Of a stretch of 49,837 nucleotides of DNA, positions 1 to 8,362 are shown piece by piece (position 1 is the first letter of the stretch; each line of letters opens with the position of its first letter). This DNA comes from Planctomycetota bacterium (GTDB lineage Bacteria; Planctomycetota; PUPC01; JACPCR01). The DNA lies in contig JAQBXN010000057.1 in assembly GCA_027625095.1 (NCBI GenBank), positions 1 through 49,837 of the forward strand, written 5' to 3'. The notes beneath the pieces are model-generated. The model saw nothing but the letters and a program-made list of their open reading frames with translations, ran no database searches and was not told the origin of the DNA. The position numbers and the translations under genes are program-made.

Positions 1-398
1 CATCGGTTCCGGCTTTGGCATAGGCCCCGGCTTCTCCACGTCTGGTGGAGCAGGCTTCGGCATGGGCTCAGGCTTCGGCATTGGTTCCGGCTTCGGCATA
101 GGCCCCGGCTTCTCCACGTCAGGTGGAGCAGGCTTCGGCATGGGCTCTGGCTTCGGCATCGGTTCCGGCTTTGGCATAGGCCCCGGCTTCTCCACGTCAG
201 GTGGCGGAGGCTTCGGCATAGGGTCTGGCTTCGGCATCGGTTCCGGCTTTGGCATTGCCCCCGGCTTTTCCACATCAGGTGGAGCAGGCTTTGGCATGGG
301 CTCCGGCTTCGGCATTGGTTCCGGCTTTGGCATCGGCCCTGGCTTCTCCACGTCTGGTGGAGCAGGCTTCGGCATGGGCTCCGGCTTGGGTGGTGGTG
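1..398. repeat. 78-bp tandem repeat inside the Pro-Lys-Pro gene
   Basis: The anchor CTTCTCCACG (one copy reads CTTTTCCACA) recurs at 31, 109, 187, 265 and 343, exactly 78 bases apart. This gives about five units of 26 codons each. Nested inside each unit is a shorter 18-base period encoding PMPKPE. Differences are mostly at third codon positions, which suggests selection on the protein, although copy number is probably unstable. Confidence 0.9.
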
Positions 399-522
399 TT
401 GGCTTTGCCGGGTGACTCGGCTTAGCGAGATTTGGTTCTGGTTTTTCCGGTGGTTCAGGCTTTATCGGAGGCGTTGGCTTCCGAATTACCGTGAAATTCC
501 CGCTGATCTTCCCGATTCCCAT
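1..522 (-). CDS. Pro-Lys-Pro repeat protein, 3' end outside window
   Basis: I do not recognise a family. Read on the minus strand from an ATG at 522, the frame is open to the window edge (174 codons, no stop). The start has a strong ribosome binding site (GAGGAG, four bases before the ATG). The first ~15 residues (MGIGKISGNFTVIRK) are ordinary sequence. The rest is a proline/lysine/glutamate repeat of about 26 residues per unit containing DVEKPGPMPKPEPMPKPE, with small variants such as PDP or GAM. Such tracts form extended, rigid, charged spacers and are typical of periplasm- or wall-spanning linkers; a domain may follow beyond the window. The opposite strand is also open as a Gly-Phe-rich frame, but it has no comparable start signal and is probably an artefact of the repeat. 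Function unknown. Confidence 0.6.
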   Translation of the reverse strand, partial: MGIGKISGNFTVIRKPTPPIKPEPPEKPEPNLAKPSHPAKPTPPPKPEPMPKPAPPDVEKPGPMPKPEPMPKPEPMPKPAPPDVEKPGAMPKPEPMPKPDPMPKPPPPDVEKPGPMPKPEPMPKPEPMPKPAPPDVEKPGPMPKPEPMPKPEPMPKPAPPDVEKPGPMPKPEPM

Positions 523-665
523 GAGTCTCCTCTTCCCCAAGTTTAGGGGGTACAAATGGTTAAAGGCCGATCTCTCCTGAGGATGTGGAGCACACGGCCA
601 ATTGAGCTGCTTGGATTGACGACTTAATCTCGACCTGGCACACAAAGTCGTCACACTTCCCTGTG

Positions 666-687
666 GATTCCTGGTTTTCCAGGAATC
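666..687. other. Perfect 9-bp hairpin with TTTT loop
   Basis: GATTCCTGG (666-674) pairs exactly with CCAGGAATC (679-687) around a four-base loop. No T tract follows on either strand, so it is not a standard intrinsic terminator. It lies about 145 bases upstream of the start at 522 and could be regulatory or RNA-processing; function is not shown. Confidence 0.5.
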
Positions 688-888
688 TCTTCTCAGAGTT
701 AATTCAATTATCGAACTCCTACCGGAAACTTTAGAGATAAAGTTAAGTTTCCTGTGAGCTTTGGATTTAATTGATGTCCAAACAGGGCGGGAAGGCAGTT
801 TCGCCACAAACTGCTTCTACTTCTACAGCGCTAGTTTTTCTCATAACTACCCTGTAAGGAGAGGCATATGACCCGCGATGGCGTCTGG

Positions 889-980
889 GAGTGGTGGAGT
901 TCTGGAGTGTTGGGGGGCCGTCAACTACTGCGAGAGGCCGCCATTCTGCAGTATTCCAACATTCCAACACTCCAACACTC
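889..980. repeat. Inverted array of octamer repeats (copy 1)
   Basis: Left arm: three in-phase octamers GAGTGGTG, GAGTTCTG, GAGTGTTG (889-912). Right arm: four in-phase octamers CAGTATTC, CAACATTC, CAACACTC, CAACACTC (949-980). The arms are complementary around a 36-base centre, so the element can fold into a hairpin. A related element lies at 44138-44257. The shared pattern is GAGTNNTG facing CANNACTC. Confidence 0.7.
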
Positions 981-1077
981 CGGCCCGTAGCGACGGAGAA
1001 AGTGGCCAAACCCACCCCTGCTAAAGCAAAATCTAGCGCTGTAGTACTACTTACTGACTTATGCTTTCGGCAAGGGA

Positions 1078-2091
1078 TTAGCCAGAAGGGGGCCGCGTCT
1101 GGTCAAGGAGCCGCTTGATGATGTCACGCGAGGCGACACCTTCCGATTCCGCCTGGAAATTGGTCACAATCCGGTGACCAAGGACTTCATGGGCTACCGC
1201 CTGGATGTCCTCCGCCGAGACAAAGTAATTTCCCCTGAGGACACTCCTGGCTTTTGCACCAAGAATTAGATACTGGGAGGCCCGGGGCCCGGCACCCCAT
1301 CGAATCCAGTTACGGACAAATTCCGGGGCCGATGAATCCGAGGGCCGAGTCTGGGCTACTAGACGCACCGCATAGCTGATCATGGCGTCCGAAGCGGGAA
1401 TTTTTCGTACAACCTTTTGAATATCAATGACTTCTGCTGCATCCAACACTGGTTCGAGCTCGAATTGTGCACCAGAGGTTGTTCGGCGGACGATTTCTTC
1501 CTCGGATTCGCGATCCGGATAGGTCAGATGGATATTGAACATGAATCGGTCGAGCTGGGCCTCAGGTAGAGGATACGTTCCTTCCTGCTCGATAGGATTT
1601 TGAGTGGCCAGGACGAAGAAAGGCTCGTCCAGTTTGTAGGTAGTGCCACCCGCAGTCACTTCGTGCTCTTCCATGGCTTCGAGAAGTGCAGCTTGCGTCT
1701 TGGGCGGGGTTCGGTTGATTTCGTCGGCAAGAATAATATTGGCAAAGATCGGCCCACGAATGAAGCGGAATTCTCTTCGCCCGGTCTGCATGCTGTCTTC
1801 GATGACCTCTGTTCCGATAATATCCGATGGCATCAGGTCGGGAGTGAATTGAATGCGCTGGAATTTCAGGTGAAGAATTCTTGAGATAGTCTTGACCAGT
1901 AGCGTCTTGGCGAGCCCCGGTACACCGATCATCAGCGAATGTCCCTGGCAGAACAGAGCGATCAAGACCTTATCCACCACCTCTTCCTGTCCCACGATAA
2001 CTCGAGCAATCTGTTCCTTGAGCTTCCCCCTGGCGACTCGCAGGCGATCAATTATTTCAACATCAGACGGATTGGATGGGGCATCCTGCAT
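1078..2091 (-). CDS. MoxR family AAA+ ATPase
   Basis: MoxR-type AAA+ ATPases act as chaperones that activate or assemble protein complexes, usually with von Willebrand factor A proteins and a DUF58 protein encoded next door. The 337-residue product has the full family pattern: an N-terminal helical part with VIVGQEEVV, Walker A GVPGLAKT (about 56-63), Walker B ILADEINR (about 120-127), sensor ATQNP (about 162-166) followed by EQEGTYPLPEAQLDRF, and a C-terminal lid. Length is normal for the family. It starts at the ATG at 2091, divergent from the DUF4838 gene. No DUF58 or VWA gene follows on the same strand within the window; the next minus-strand gene is the Pro-Lys-Pro repeat protein 555 bases further on. 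The partner is therefore not visible. Confidence 0.93.
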   Translation of the reverse strand: MQDAPSNPSDVEIIDRLRVARGKLKEQIARVIVGQEEVVDKVLIALFCQGHSLMIGVPGLAKTLLVKTISRILHLKFQRIQFTPDLMPSDIIGTEVIEDSMQTGRREFRFIRGPIFANIILADEINRTPPKTQAALLEAMEEHEVTAGGTTYKLDEPFFVLATQNPIEQEGTYPLPEAQLDRFMFNIHLTYPDRESEEEIVRRTTSGAQFELEPVLDAAEVIDIQKVVRKIPASDAMISYAVRLVAQTRPSDSSAPEFVRNWIRWGAGPRASQYLILGAKARSVLRGNYFVSAEDIQAVAHEVLGHRIVTNFQAESEGVASRDIIKRLLDQTRPPSG

Positions 2092-2184
2092 GGTTATCTC
2101 CGTTGCCCGGTTAGGTTGGAGTCTCTAAGCTTGGCCGGGGATTCTAGTCCGAGCGGTCAGAAACATGAAACCGAACTGATATCC

Positions 2185-4299
2185 ATGCAACCGGCAAAGA
2201 CACTACTGCCCAGCCCGTACCTTGTGCTCGCAGAAGAAGACAAGAGCTTTTTCGGCATCTTTGTCGATCTACCGGATTTCGAAAGCCCTGAGGAGGCGGA
2301 TGCTTCCTTCGATAGCTTCGACTGGTTCGAAAGACCGGAACTGGGCCGGCAGTGTGTGCTGGCCCACGCGGCTGTCGAACTCCGCAAGACGCTCTGTCGA
2401 ATGATTCAAGTGGATGAATGCGGCCCGGAGAATTTTCCCTGGCTGAGAGCGCCCGATGAAATGGAAAATGCGTTTGTCTTCGACTGTGGCGACGAGGATA
2501 CGGACGGCTTTCAGATCAAAGCATCCAAGTCAGATAATGGGCAGTCTATACATATACTTGGGGAGTCGGCCCCCGGAACGGTTTACGCGGTCTACTATCT
2601 GCTCGAATTGCTGGGTTGCCATTGGACCGGGCTGGGGGATCGAATGGAGGACATCCCCTGGCTGTCCAGACTGCAACTCAAGCAGATGACGGTTGATGAA
2701 AAACCTTCGTTCCGCATTCGCGGCTTTTGGCCGGACCCGTTTACTTTCGAACCGTCAGGTCAGCGCGGCCACTATGAGCTTTTCAAATGGATGGCCAGGC
2801 ATCGGATCAATTTCTGGCATGTGGACGAAGCCGCGGCCAGTCCAGGGGTGATGAAGCAATACGGCTTCAAACTTACAGCCGGGGCCAGTGGATTTTCACA
2901 GTTGATGTCCCCGGATTCCGTGGAAGTATCGGAGTTTGATGAAGACACAAAATCACCATCACTTCGAGATTCGCATCCCGATTGGTTTGGGATGGACGAA
3001 AATGGAAATCGAATTCTGGAAATCTCTCGAGGCCGATGGAATTTCTGCACAAGCAATCGCGAAGCAGTCGATTATTTCACGAATTCGCTGGTTGAACGGA
3101 TGGCGAACGATCAACGCTGGCGACAGGCGGACTTCTTTTCGCTTCGTTCGGAATTCCAAGGAAAGTGGTGTGCGTGCGCCGCATGCGAAGCACTTGGTTC
3201 GCCTGCCGAACGTATGCTGAGGCTGGCTGAAAGATGCAGTCGAGAATTGAATACTGCGGCAAAGGATGGACGGCTCAAACGAAGCATCGGGCTCCGTGTG
3301 ATCCTGGAAAACGAGACACTTGTGCCTCCCCCACAGGTCTCGGCGGAACTGATCGATTCGGTCACCTTTGAACTTCACATCGAACATCGCTGCCACGCGC
3401 ACACGCTCAATGAAGAGTGCGAGGAGTTCAATCATCCGATTCGCGAAGCCCTGAAACGATGGCATGAATTGCTCGGCGAAAACGCATCCATGTGTATTGG
3501 CGAAGTCCATAATGGAATCCGGTCACGCGACCTGCCAGTAATCCATAGCCGGACCATGCCGGAGGACTTGGCCTGGTATTTCAAACTTGGAGTCCGGGAA
3601 GTTCATTCCAGGCATATTCCGCGCCACCTCTGGGGGCCTCTGGCCTTGAATCATTTTCAATTCGCAAACCTGACATGGCGTATCGGACAGGAAAGCGACG
3701 GGATTAAGAACCGTTACTTCCGTACCTGTTACGGCGTAGCACACAAAGAGGCCGCCCTTCTTTATTCGATTCTTGAGCAGGCTCTAAGCAATATTTCTGC
3801 GTGGAAAACGGATTTCGTCGAATGTCTGAACAATGGTGACAAAAAGCTCTTTATCACCAAGCATCTGCCCTACGGCGGCATGGACCTGGCTCCGCCCTCT
3901 GTGGAAAAGACGATGTGCCTTTTGCTGGACCTGAGTCACCAGCTCGGAGAACTCATGGAGAAGGCGGAAACCGGGGAGCCGGTCATTCAGTCAAGGATCA
4001 TGCAGGAAGATCTGCCACTGATTGAGTACGCCCAGAACACGCTCTTTCTTTACGAGACCATGAGCCGGGCTGTCACGGCGGCCGATTCGGACATCGAACA
4101 ACTGAAGCAGGAGGTCGCCGGCTGGGTCGGCTGCCTGTTCGAACAGGTCTTCGACCAGACCGGCCTGGGGATCAAATCACTGCTCGGTTGGAAGACAGGA
4201 CTCGAAGCTTCGCTCATCGAAGATGTCTGCCGCGCCTGGCTTGAGAAACATGGCGTAAAGTTGGTGGACGAGAGCAAGGAAGCCGAAGAGGAAGACTAG
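2185..4299 (+). CDS. DUF4838 domain protein, glycoside-hydrolase-like
   Basis: About 704 residues. The N-terminal third resembles the small alpha/beta domain that precedes the barrel in alpha-glucuronidases and hexosaminidases (ESAPGTVYAVYYLLELLGC). After FRIRGFWPD comes a barrel-like region characteristic of DUF4838 proteins: HRINFWHVDEA, HPDWFGMDENGNR, RWNFCTSN and a Cys pair in CACAACEALGSP. DUF4838 proteins are common in polysaccharide-degrading bacteria, but their reaction is mostly uncharacterised. I see no signal peptide. I chose the ATG at 2185 because the longer frame back to 1939 would run antisense into the moxR coding region; the ribosome binding site is weak. MoxR is divergent, 93 bases away. 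The immediate downstream neighbourhood is a decayed sulfatase, which also suggests a glycan-degradation setting. Confidence 0.75.
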   Translation: MQPAKTLLPSPYLVLAEEDKSFFGIFVDLPDFESPEEADASFDSFDWFERPELGRQCVLAHAAVELRKTLCRMIQVDECGPENFPWLRAPDEMENAFVFDCGDEDTDGFQIKASKSDNGQSIHILGESAPGTVYAVYYLLELLGCHWTGLGDRMEDIPWLSRLQLKQMTVDEKPSFRIRGFWPDPFTFEPSGQRGHYELFKWMARHRINFWHVDEAAASPGVMKQYGFKLTAGASGFSQLMSPDSVEVSEFDEDTKSPSLRDSHPDWFGMDENGNRILEISRGRWNFCTSNREAVDYFTNSLVERMANDQRWRQADFFSLRSEFQGKWCACAACEALGSPAERMLRLAERCSRELNTAAKDGRLKRSIGLRVILENETLVPPPQVSAELIDSVTFELHIEHRCHAHTLNEECEEFNHPIREALKRWHELLGENASMCIGEVHNGIRSRDLPVIHSRTMPEDLAWYFKLGVREVHSRHIPRHLWGPLALNHFQFANLTWRIGQESDGIKNRYFRTCYGVAHKEAALLYSILEQALSNISAWKTDFVECLNNGDKKLFITKHLPYGGMDLAPPSVEKTMCLLLDLSHQLGELMEKAETGEPVIQSRIMQEDLPLIEYAQNTLFLYETMSRAVTAADSDIEQLKQEVAGWVGCLFEQVFDQTGLGIKSLLGWKTGLEASLIEDVCRAWLEKHGVKLVDESKEAEEED

Positions 4300-4301
4300 T
4301 A

Positions 4302-4397
4302 AGCCGACAATTTTAATTTTGGGCATCCATATTCTTCGTCCTGGTCTTTGTCCTGGTCTTTGTCTCTTCTCCGTACCTGGTGGATCTTAAAACAGAC
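4302..4397 (+). repeat. Half copy of the MITE-like element found at 24 kb
   Basis: This stretch matches the reverse complement of the right half of the 24157-24340 element: the terminal part (GCCGACAATTTTAATTTT against GCCGTCAATTTCGATTTT), the shared spacer GCATCCATATTCTTCGTC, the NNNGTC hexamer arm and most of the central loop. By eye about 66 of 78 positions agree over the first part. The second arm and the other terminus are missing. The match fades near 4397, where the sulfatase-like pseudogene begins. Confidence 0.8.
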
Positions 4398-5336
4398 ATT
4401 CGTGGTCGGCACAAGCTCGTTCGTTCCATGACCGGAGTTAAAAAAGAAAAGAAACAGGGCCGGGTTACGGCGTCGCTCCAGCCCTACGATCTAGATGCCA
4501 CCCGGCCGAGAGGAAGAATATTGCCAGGGACAATCCTGAACTTGTCAAGGAATCGGAAACGTTACTGCTCGGCGAACGTGTCGCGGAACCGAGGGGTTTC
4601 GCTAACACCTATCACCACTTGATGGGTAAGGACGGCGCGATCGCTTCCGACCCAGACAACTGGTCGGACTACAAATACGCTAACGCCGGCATCACTTACA
4701 TGACTGACGACGGCGCTCCGCAACTTTGATGGACTGCCCTGATAGCGAATTCAGGAGACACCCCCAACACAGTTCGCGCGGATGCCGGCCTGGAATTCCT
4801 CGGTCTTGAAATCCGAGGGAACGCAGCGAAAAAAGCAAAACAGTCGCTCATGCTCGGTCCAAAAGTCAACCTCACCGGGCGCAATGAAATCCGCCTGTCC
4901 ACGCATGCGATTCTTTCCGTCGATCACGGAACAGTGTCCTCCCTTCGCTGGATCGATATCCATCCAGGCGCCACGCTCACTGGCGCAGGCGCGATCGCCG
5001 CAACCACTTACAACAACGGCCTGATTGCCGTAACCGGCGCCAAGAACCCAAAACTGAACATCCACGCGGACTATCGACAGGCGAATGAGGGCACGCTCTC
5101 CCTTCCAGTCGGCGTCGATGGTAAGCCGGCATTCAGCGTCCGCCAATCTCGGGGGAGTCCTTGCCATCTCGATCGCGAAGGATTTCAGACTTTCATCAAG
5201 TGATGCATACACCATTCTCACGGCAGATAAAGTTCAAGGAAGATTCTCCAACGAGCGCAACCAAGCCGTCGCTGAAAATGGTTCACGCTTTACCATCCGG
5301 TATACGGAATCCGCAGTGCAGGTCGTAGCGAAATAA
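4398..5336 (+). pseudogene. 3' remnant of sulfatase fused to autotransporter-type beta-strand tail
   Basis: Joining frames gives one continuous protein tail. PYDLDA, then after a one-base frame change PAERKNIARDNPELVK, is the typical C-terminus of a formylglycine sulfatase (YDLxADPxE). It continues through GFANTYHHLMGKDG and YKYANAGITYMTDDGAP to an in-frame TGA at 4727-4729. The same frame then resumes as WTALIANSGDTPNTV, LTGRNEIRLST and LTGAGAIAATTYNNGLIAVTG, a pattern of autotransporter-associated beta-strand repeats. Near 5140 a further frame change is needed to continue with ANLGGVLAISIAKDF and DAYTILTADKVQGRF, ending at 5336. So there are at least two frameshifts and one nonsense codon, and the catalytic sulfatase domain is gone, replaced upstream by the half repeat element. 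It is almost certainly non-functional. The fusion of sulfatase and beta-strand tail is inferred from continuity of the reading. Confidence 0.75.
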
Positions 5337-5433
5337 TCTCGATCCGCGCGTCAGTTGAGTGATGCAAATTACAATTTTCGAGTAGAAGCGTCAGCACTCC
5401 CCTTAATTCGTGGAACCCCTCTACAGAGCGACC

Positions 5434-5823
5434 ATGTCAAAGATACACAACCCCGATAGCATTCCCGCGCCCGTCAGTTCCTACAGCCACGGCATCGAAG
5501 TGCAGCCGGGGGCGCGCTGGATTCATATTTCGGGGCAGATAGCACAAGATCACAAAGGCGGGATTCCCGATGATTTCGAGCTGCAATGCCAGATTGTCTG
5601 GACGAACCTCTACGCCGTTCTGGAATCGGCAGGAATGAGCCGCCACGACCTCGTGAAGCTGACCGTTTACATGACCGACCCGGAAGACCTGCCAGTTTTC
5701 CGCACCGTGCGGGACAAATTCCTGGAGGACTCACGTCCTGCGACCACCCTTTTGTTCGTCTCACAGTTGGCAAGGAAGGAATGGCGATTAGAGATTGAAG
5801 GAGTCGCGGCCAAATCGGATTGA
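5434..5823 (+). CDS. Rid family (RidA/YjgF/UK114) protein
   Basis: RidA-type proteins deaminate reactive enamine/imine intermediates made by PLP enzymes. The 129-residue product has the family fold and length: SHGIEVQPGARWIHISGQIA near the N-terminus, DLVKLTVYMTD in the middle, and SRPATTLLFVSQLA with the conserved Arg (about R101), then a terminal IEG Glu (about E122). The Arg and Glu correspond to the substrate-binding pair of active RidA enzymes. The ATG at 5434 was chosen over an in-frame GTG at 5410 because MSKIHNPDSIPAP is the usual family start. It stands alone downstream of the sulfatase pseudogene and has no obvious operon partner. Subfamily (true RidA or Rid1-7) cannot be told by eye. 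Confidence 0.88.
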   Translation: MSKIHNPDSIPAPVSSYSHGIEVQPGARWIHISGQIAQDHKGGIPDDFELQCQIVWTNLYAVLESAGMSRHDLVKLTVYMTDPEDLPVFRTVRDKFLEDSRPATTLLFVSQLARKEWRLEIEGVAAKSD

Positions 5824-6078
5824 GGATTGTAAATTCAGAATGGCGATCGTGATTGACGGTAAATTCCCTTAAGTTCGCACCATTCGGGCGAGTGGCTGAC
5901 GGGGCAAAAGTGGCCAGTTTCTATAAAGGTATCAGCAACGGGATGCGGGAGTTGGAGTATCGGCTTCAGCCGGGTCTTCTCTGATATCGTCTCGCCAGGA
6001 CCCGGCAACCCCGGTTCTGCCACCCCTGAACACTCACAGTAATTCTTTAAAACGCAGAAGTGGTGCATACTCGTCCCG

Positions 6079-6439
6079 CTATCCGGTGTATTCGGCGTCA
6101 CCAAATGCGAGGATGGGAAAGAATATGATTCCTAAAAATGTAAGACCTAGACCGAATCCAGCCCCTTTGCCGAATTTTTCAGCGATGGCGATGCCAACCA
6201 GGACGGCGACGATGAAATTCGCTAGTGGAATAAACATCAGGACGATCCACCAGATCGGTTTACCTGCAATCTTCAACATGATGACGATATTGTAGATTGC
6301 ATGCCCAGCCAGGCTGTTTTGCTTTTTCGAATACTTTCCAAAGCGAGACCAAGGCCAAAGCTACCAAAGCCAACGGGATTAGGCCGCCAATGATTTCGCC
6401 GATACTGGCGGCAAGTGGTACTGATGTGTAAATATCCAC
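6079..6439 (-). pseudogene. DUF5684-type small membrane protein, frameshifted
   Basis: The first frame starts at a GTG (6439) behind an excellent ribosome binding site (AAGGAG, six bases spacing) and encodes a hydrophobic segment IIGGLIPLALVALALVSLWK followed by VFEKAKQPGWAC. It then runs into an unrelated short tail. The second frame continues the family sequence IYNIVIMLKIAGKP, a hydrophobic helix, then IAIAEKFGKGAGFGLGLTF and FFPILAFGDAEY. In intact family members PGWA is followed by a short IIP-like stretch and then IYN. Here roughly eight bases appear to be missing around 6310-6325, changing frame. DUF5684 proteins are small membrane proteins of unknown role. Either a real inactivating deletion or an assembly error; the second half alone has no good start. 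Confidence 0.7.
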
Positions 6440-6648
6440 GGATAACTCCTTGAAGTAATAAAGAAGGACTCGCCGGATCTGACCCGATGATGCGTTGCAG
6501 GTCAAGAATTAATGTCCAGATTCGAGAGGCGAACGATTAAGGTGCTGGAGCAGAGCTGGAAGAGACCTCTTTGTTGTAAATGCTCAATTTAATTGCCCTC
6601 TATCAAAGTTCTGGATCGTAATGCGGCTCATCCTCTTCGTATCTCGAC

Positions 6649-8151
6649 TCAGCGGCATTCTACGGTCACTCCCGGCCAGTCGTCTGTACGAAAAGGGACC
6701 GCTGGAAGCCCTTCCGAATTGATCAGGTTGCAATCAGGGTTCTGAGCCCATGCGTAGCGAACGGCGACCGGTATCGCTGCAGAATCGGCTCGGACGATGA
6801 TATCGTTCCCATCAATCCTGGCGTCAGCCCACACAAAGCCGCGGTTGCCTTTGGTGAAGTCGGCACTGCCCGCGGAGACCGCAAAACCGATCGGCGGCCG
6901 GCTGTCGCTGGTCTTGAGTCCATTGTAAGCGTGAGCGAACTGGATTCGGATGGTGTCGCCTTCGACTGACATGGATTTGAATGTTGGGCCGGAGTAGGGA
7001 ATGTCTTCTCCGTAAGCGACCTTTCTGACGGCGAGGGCCAGGCGTTCACCGAGAGGTGCCTTTCTGATCGGATGGATGTTCTTCTCTTCGCCGAGATCGA
7101 TGGCCACAGCCATGGCCGTGTTGGGCTCGGCCTGACCCATGAACTGTGCCTCGCGGAGTTCAGCCCACGAGTGCTCTGCCGGCGCGTCACGCCGTGGTCC
7201 GAAATTGGCTTCCTGCCCATAGATGAATGGCAGGTTGCTTCGTCGCCACGCATTTCGCCAGCTTTGTATCAGGCGGCGGAACAAGCTGCGGTACTGAAAA
7301 GCTCGTTCCGGCGCACCGGCGCCCTGATACCAGAGGACTCCTTTCACGGGCGTCAATGTAAGTGGCGCGATCATACCGTTGAAGAGACCGGCAGGCGTCC
7401 AGTGGCTACCGGGCCCAACCATCTTCGGGTGAGGGCCGGGTATGGGGCGTCCCTCACGCTCAGCCAGGTCCGCGTCATGATCCCACTGTGTGAATGCCTT
7501 TTTGTATTCACCTTCACGGTCAGGAAAATCCTTGAGGCATTGCTGCCACCTCTCAAGGATGGGAGAAAAAATGTCATCCGATTCCAGCACATCCATCGGC
7601 ACCCAGGCTTCACCAGGCGTTTCGCCCCTTGCTGCCAAGACCAAACCGATTGGAACGTCTGAAACCTTACGCAGTTCTCTTGCTGTGTAGTATGCAAGGC
7701 CAGAAAAATCGATGACCGAATCGGGAGTGCACTCATGCCATGTGCATTTTCCAATGTCCGTTAATGGCTCCAGTGAAACGCGGATCGGGATGGTTACCAG
7801 CCGGAGCCCTGCATCAGCAGACCGGGCCGCGTCTTCCTCGCCGGCCTCCGCTCCGGCGAGTGTCATCGCCATGTTCGATTGCCCGGAACAGACCCAGATG
7901 TCGCCAACGATGACGTTACTGAATTGGAGCTCGTTGTCATCGGCCCGGGTGATGAACACTCCCGGCCCTCCGGATTCGAGTGGGCCAACGTCGATCTTCC
8001 ATTCGCCGGTCTCGTCTGCGCGTGTTGTCCACCGGTTCCCCAGGTAGGTGACTTCGATTGTGCTGCCCGGTTCCGCGTGACCTGCGATGGGCAACGGCGC
8101 GCCGCGTTGTATGACTGCATTATCTGCGAGCAAAGGTGTTTTCGTATTCAT
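6649..8151 (-). CDS. Sialate O-acetylesterase family protein (SASA/SGNH fold)
   Basis: These enzymes remove acetyl groups from sialic acids or other glycans. The 500-residue protein starts with a beta-sandwich (AVIQRGAPLPIAGHAEPGS) and then carries the block with the nucleophile serine, VCSGQSNM (S about 92). Further on come GVLWYQGAGAPERAFQY, where most relatives have GES, then LPFIYGQEANFG and the acid/base region AIDLGEEKNIHPIRKAPLGERLA with the catalytic His in IHP. The GES to GAG change replaces a commonly conserved residue, so substrate range or activity may differ. No signal peptide is evident, so it may act in the cytoplasm. It is divergent from the MazG-like gene across about 210 bases that should hold both promoters. 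Confidence 0.88.
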   Translation of the reverse strand: MNTKTPLLADNAVIQRGAPLPIAGHAEPGSTIEVTYLGNRWTTRADETGEWKIDVGPLESGGPGVFITRADDNELQFSNVIVGDIWVCSGQSNMAMTLAGAEAGEEDAARSADAGLRLVTIPIRVSLEPLTDIGKCTWHECTPDSVIDFSGLAYYTARELRKVSDVPIGLVLAARGETPGEAWVPMDVLESDDIFSPILERWQQCLKDFPDREGEYKKAFTQWDHDADLAEREGRPIPGPHPKMVGPGSHWTPAGLFNGMIAPLTLTPVKGVLWYQGAGAPERAFQYRSLFRRLIQSWRNAWRRSNLPFIYGQEANFGPRRDAPAEHSWAELREAQFMGQAEPNTAMAVAIDLGEEKNIHPIRKAPLGERLALAVRKVAYGEDIPYSGPTFKSMSVEGDTIRIQFAHAYNGLKTSDSRPPIGFAVSAGSADFTKGNRGFVWADARIDGNDIIVRADSAAIPVAVRYAWAQNPDCNLINSEGLPAVPFRTDDWPGVTVECR

Positions 8152-8362
8152 TTCAATGCCAGTCGCTCGAAGGGGCGATCTGTGAGATTGTTTCCGCGAC
8201 TCAAGAATTTGGCTCCCTGATACCTTGCAACCTGGGCTATACGGCAGAGTGCCTGAGGCATCAAGAGTAAAAGAATCTCGAAATGCTCAGCGACGTTGAG
8301 TTGCGTGAAAGAAATCGGCCTCCAAACTCGGCCAACACTCGAAGCACTCAGTATTGGGCACC

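Larger units (their letters stand above)
523..1077. other. 555-base intergenic region rich in inverted repeats
   Basis: No convincing gene lies here; the short ORFs on both strands look random. The region holds several structures: a perfect 9-bp hairpin at 666-687, a GGAAACTT/AAGTTTCC inverted repeat at 724-731 and 745-752, a 12-bp long-range inverted repeat (823-834 with 1033-1044), and the octamer hairpin at 889-980. The promoter for the minus-strand gene starting at 522 should lie in the left part, but I cannot assign it with confidence. Confidence 0.6.

Noticed and set aside
62..415. Plus-strand Gly-Phe-rich repeat ORF
   Set aside because: It is the antisense reading of the Pro-Lys-Pro gene. 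The minus strand has a strong ribosome binding site and a unique N-terminus, whereas the plus frame has neither.
2959..3510. 183-residue minus-strand ORF inside the DUF4838 gene
   Set aside because: No family resemblance, fully antisense to a gene with clear domain content.
4751..5221. 156-residue minus-strand ORF
   Set aside because: Antisense of the sulfatase-like pseudogene; its length reflects codon bias of the other strand.
5835..6104. 89-residue minus-strand ORF between the RidA gene and the DUF5684 pseudogene
   Set aside because: No family resemblance or start signal; overlaps the end of the DUF5684 remnant. The stretch 5824-6078 appears empty.
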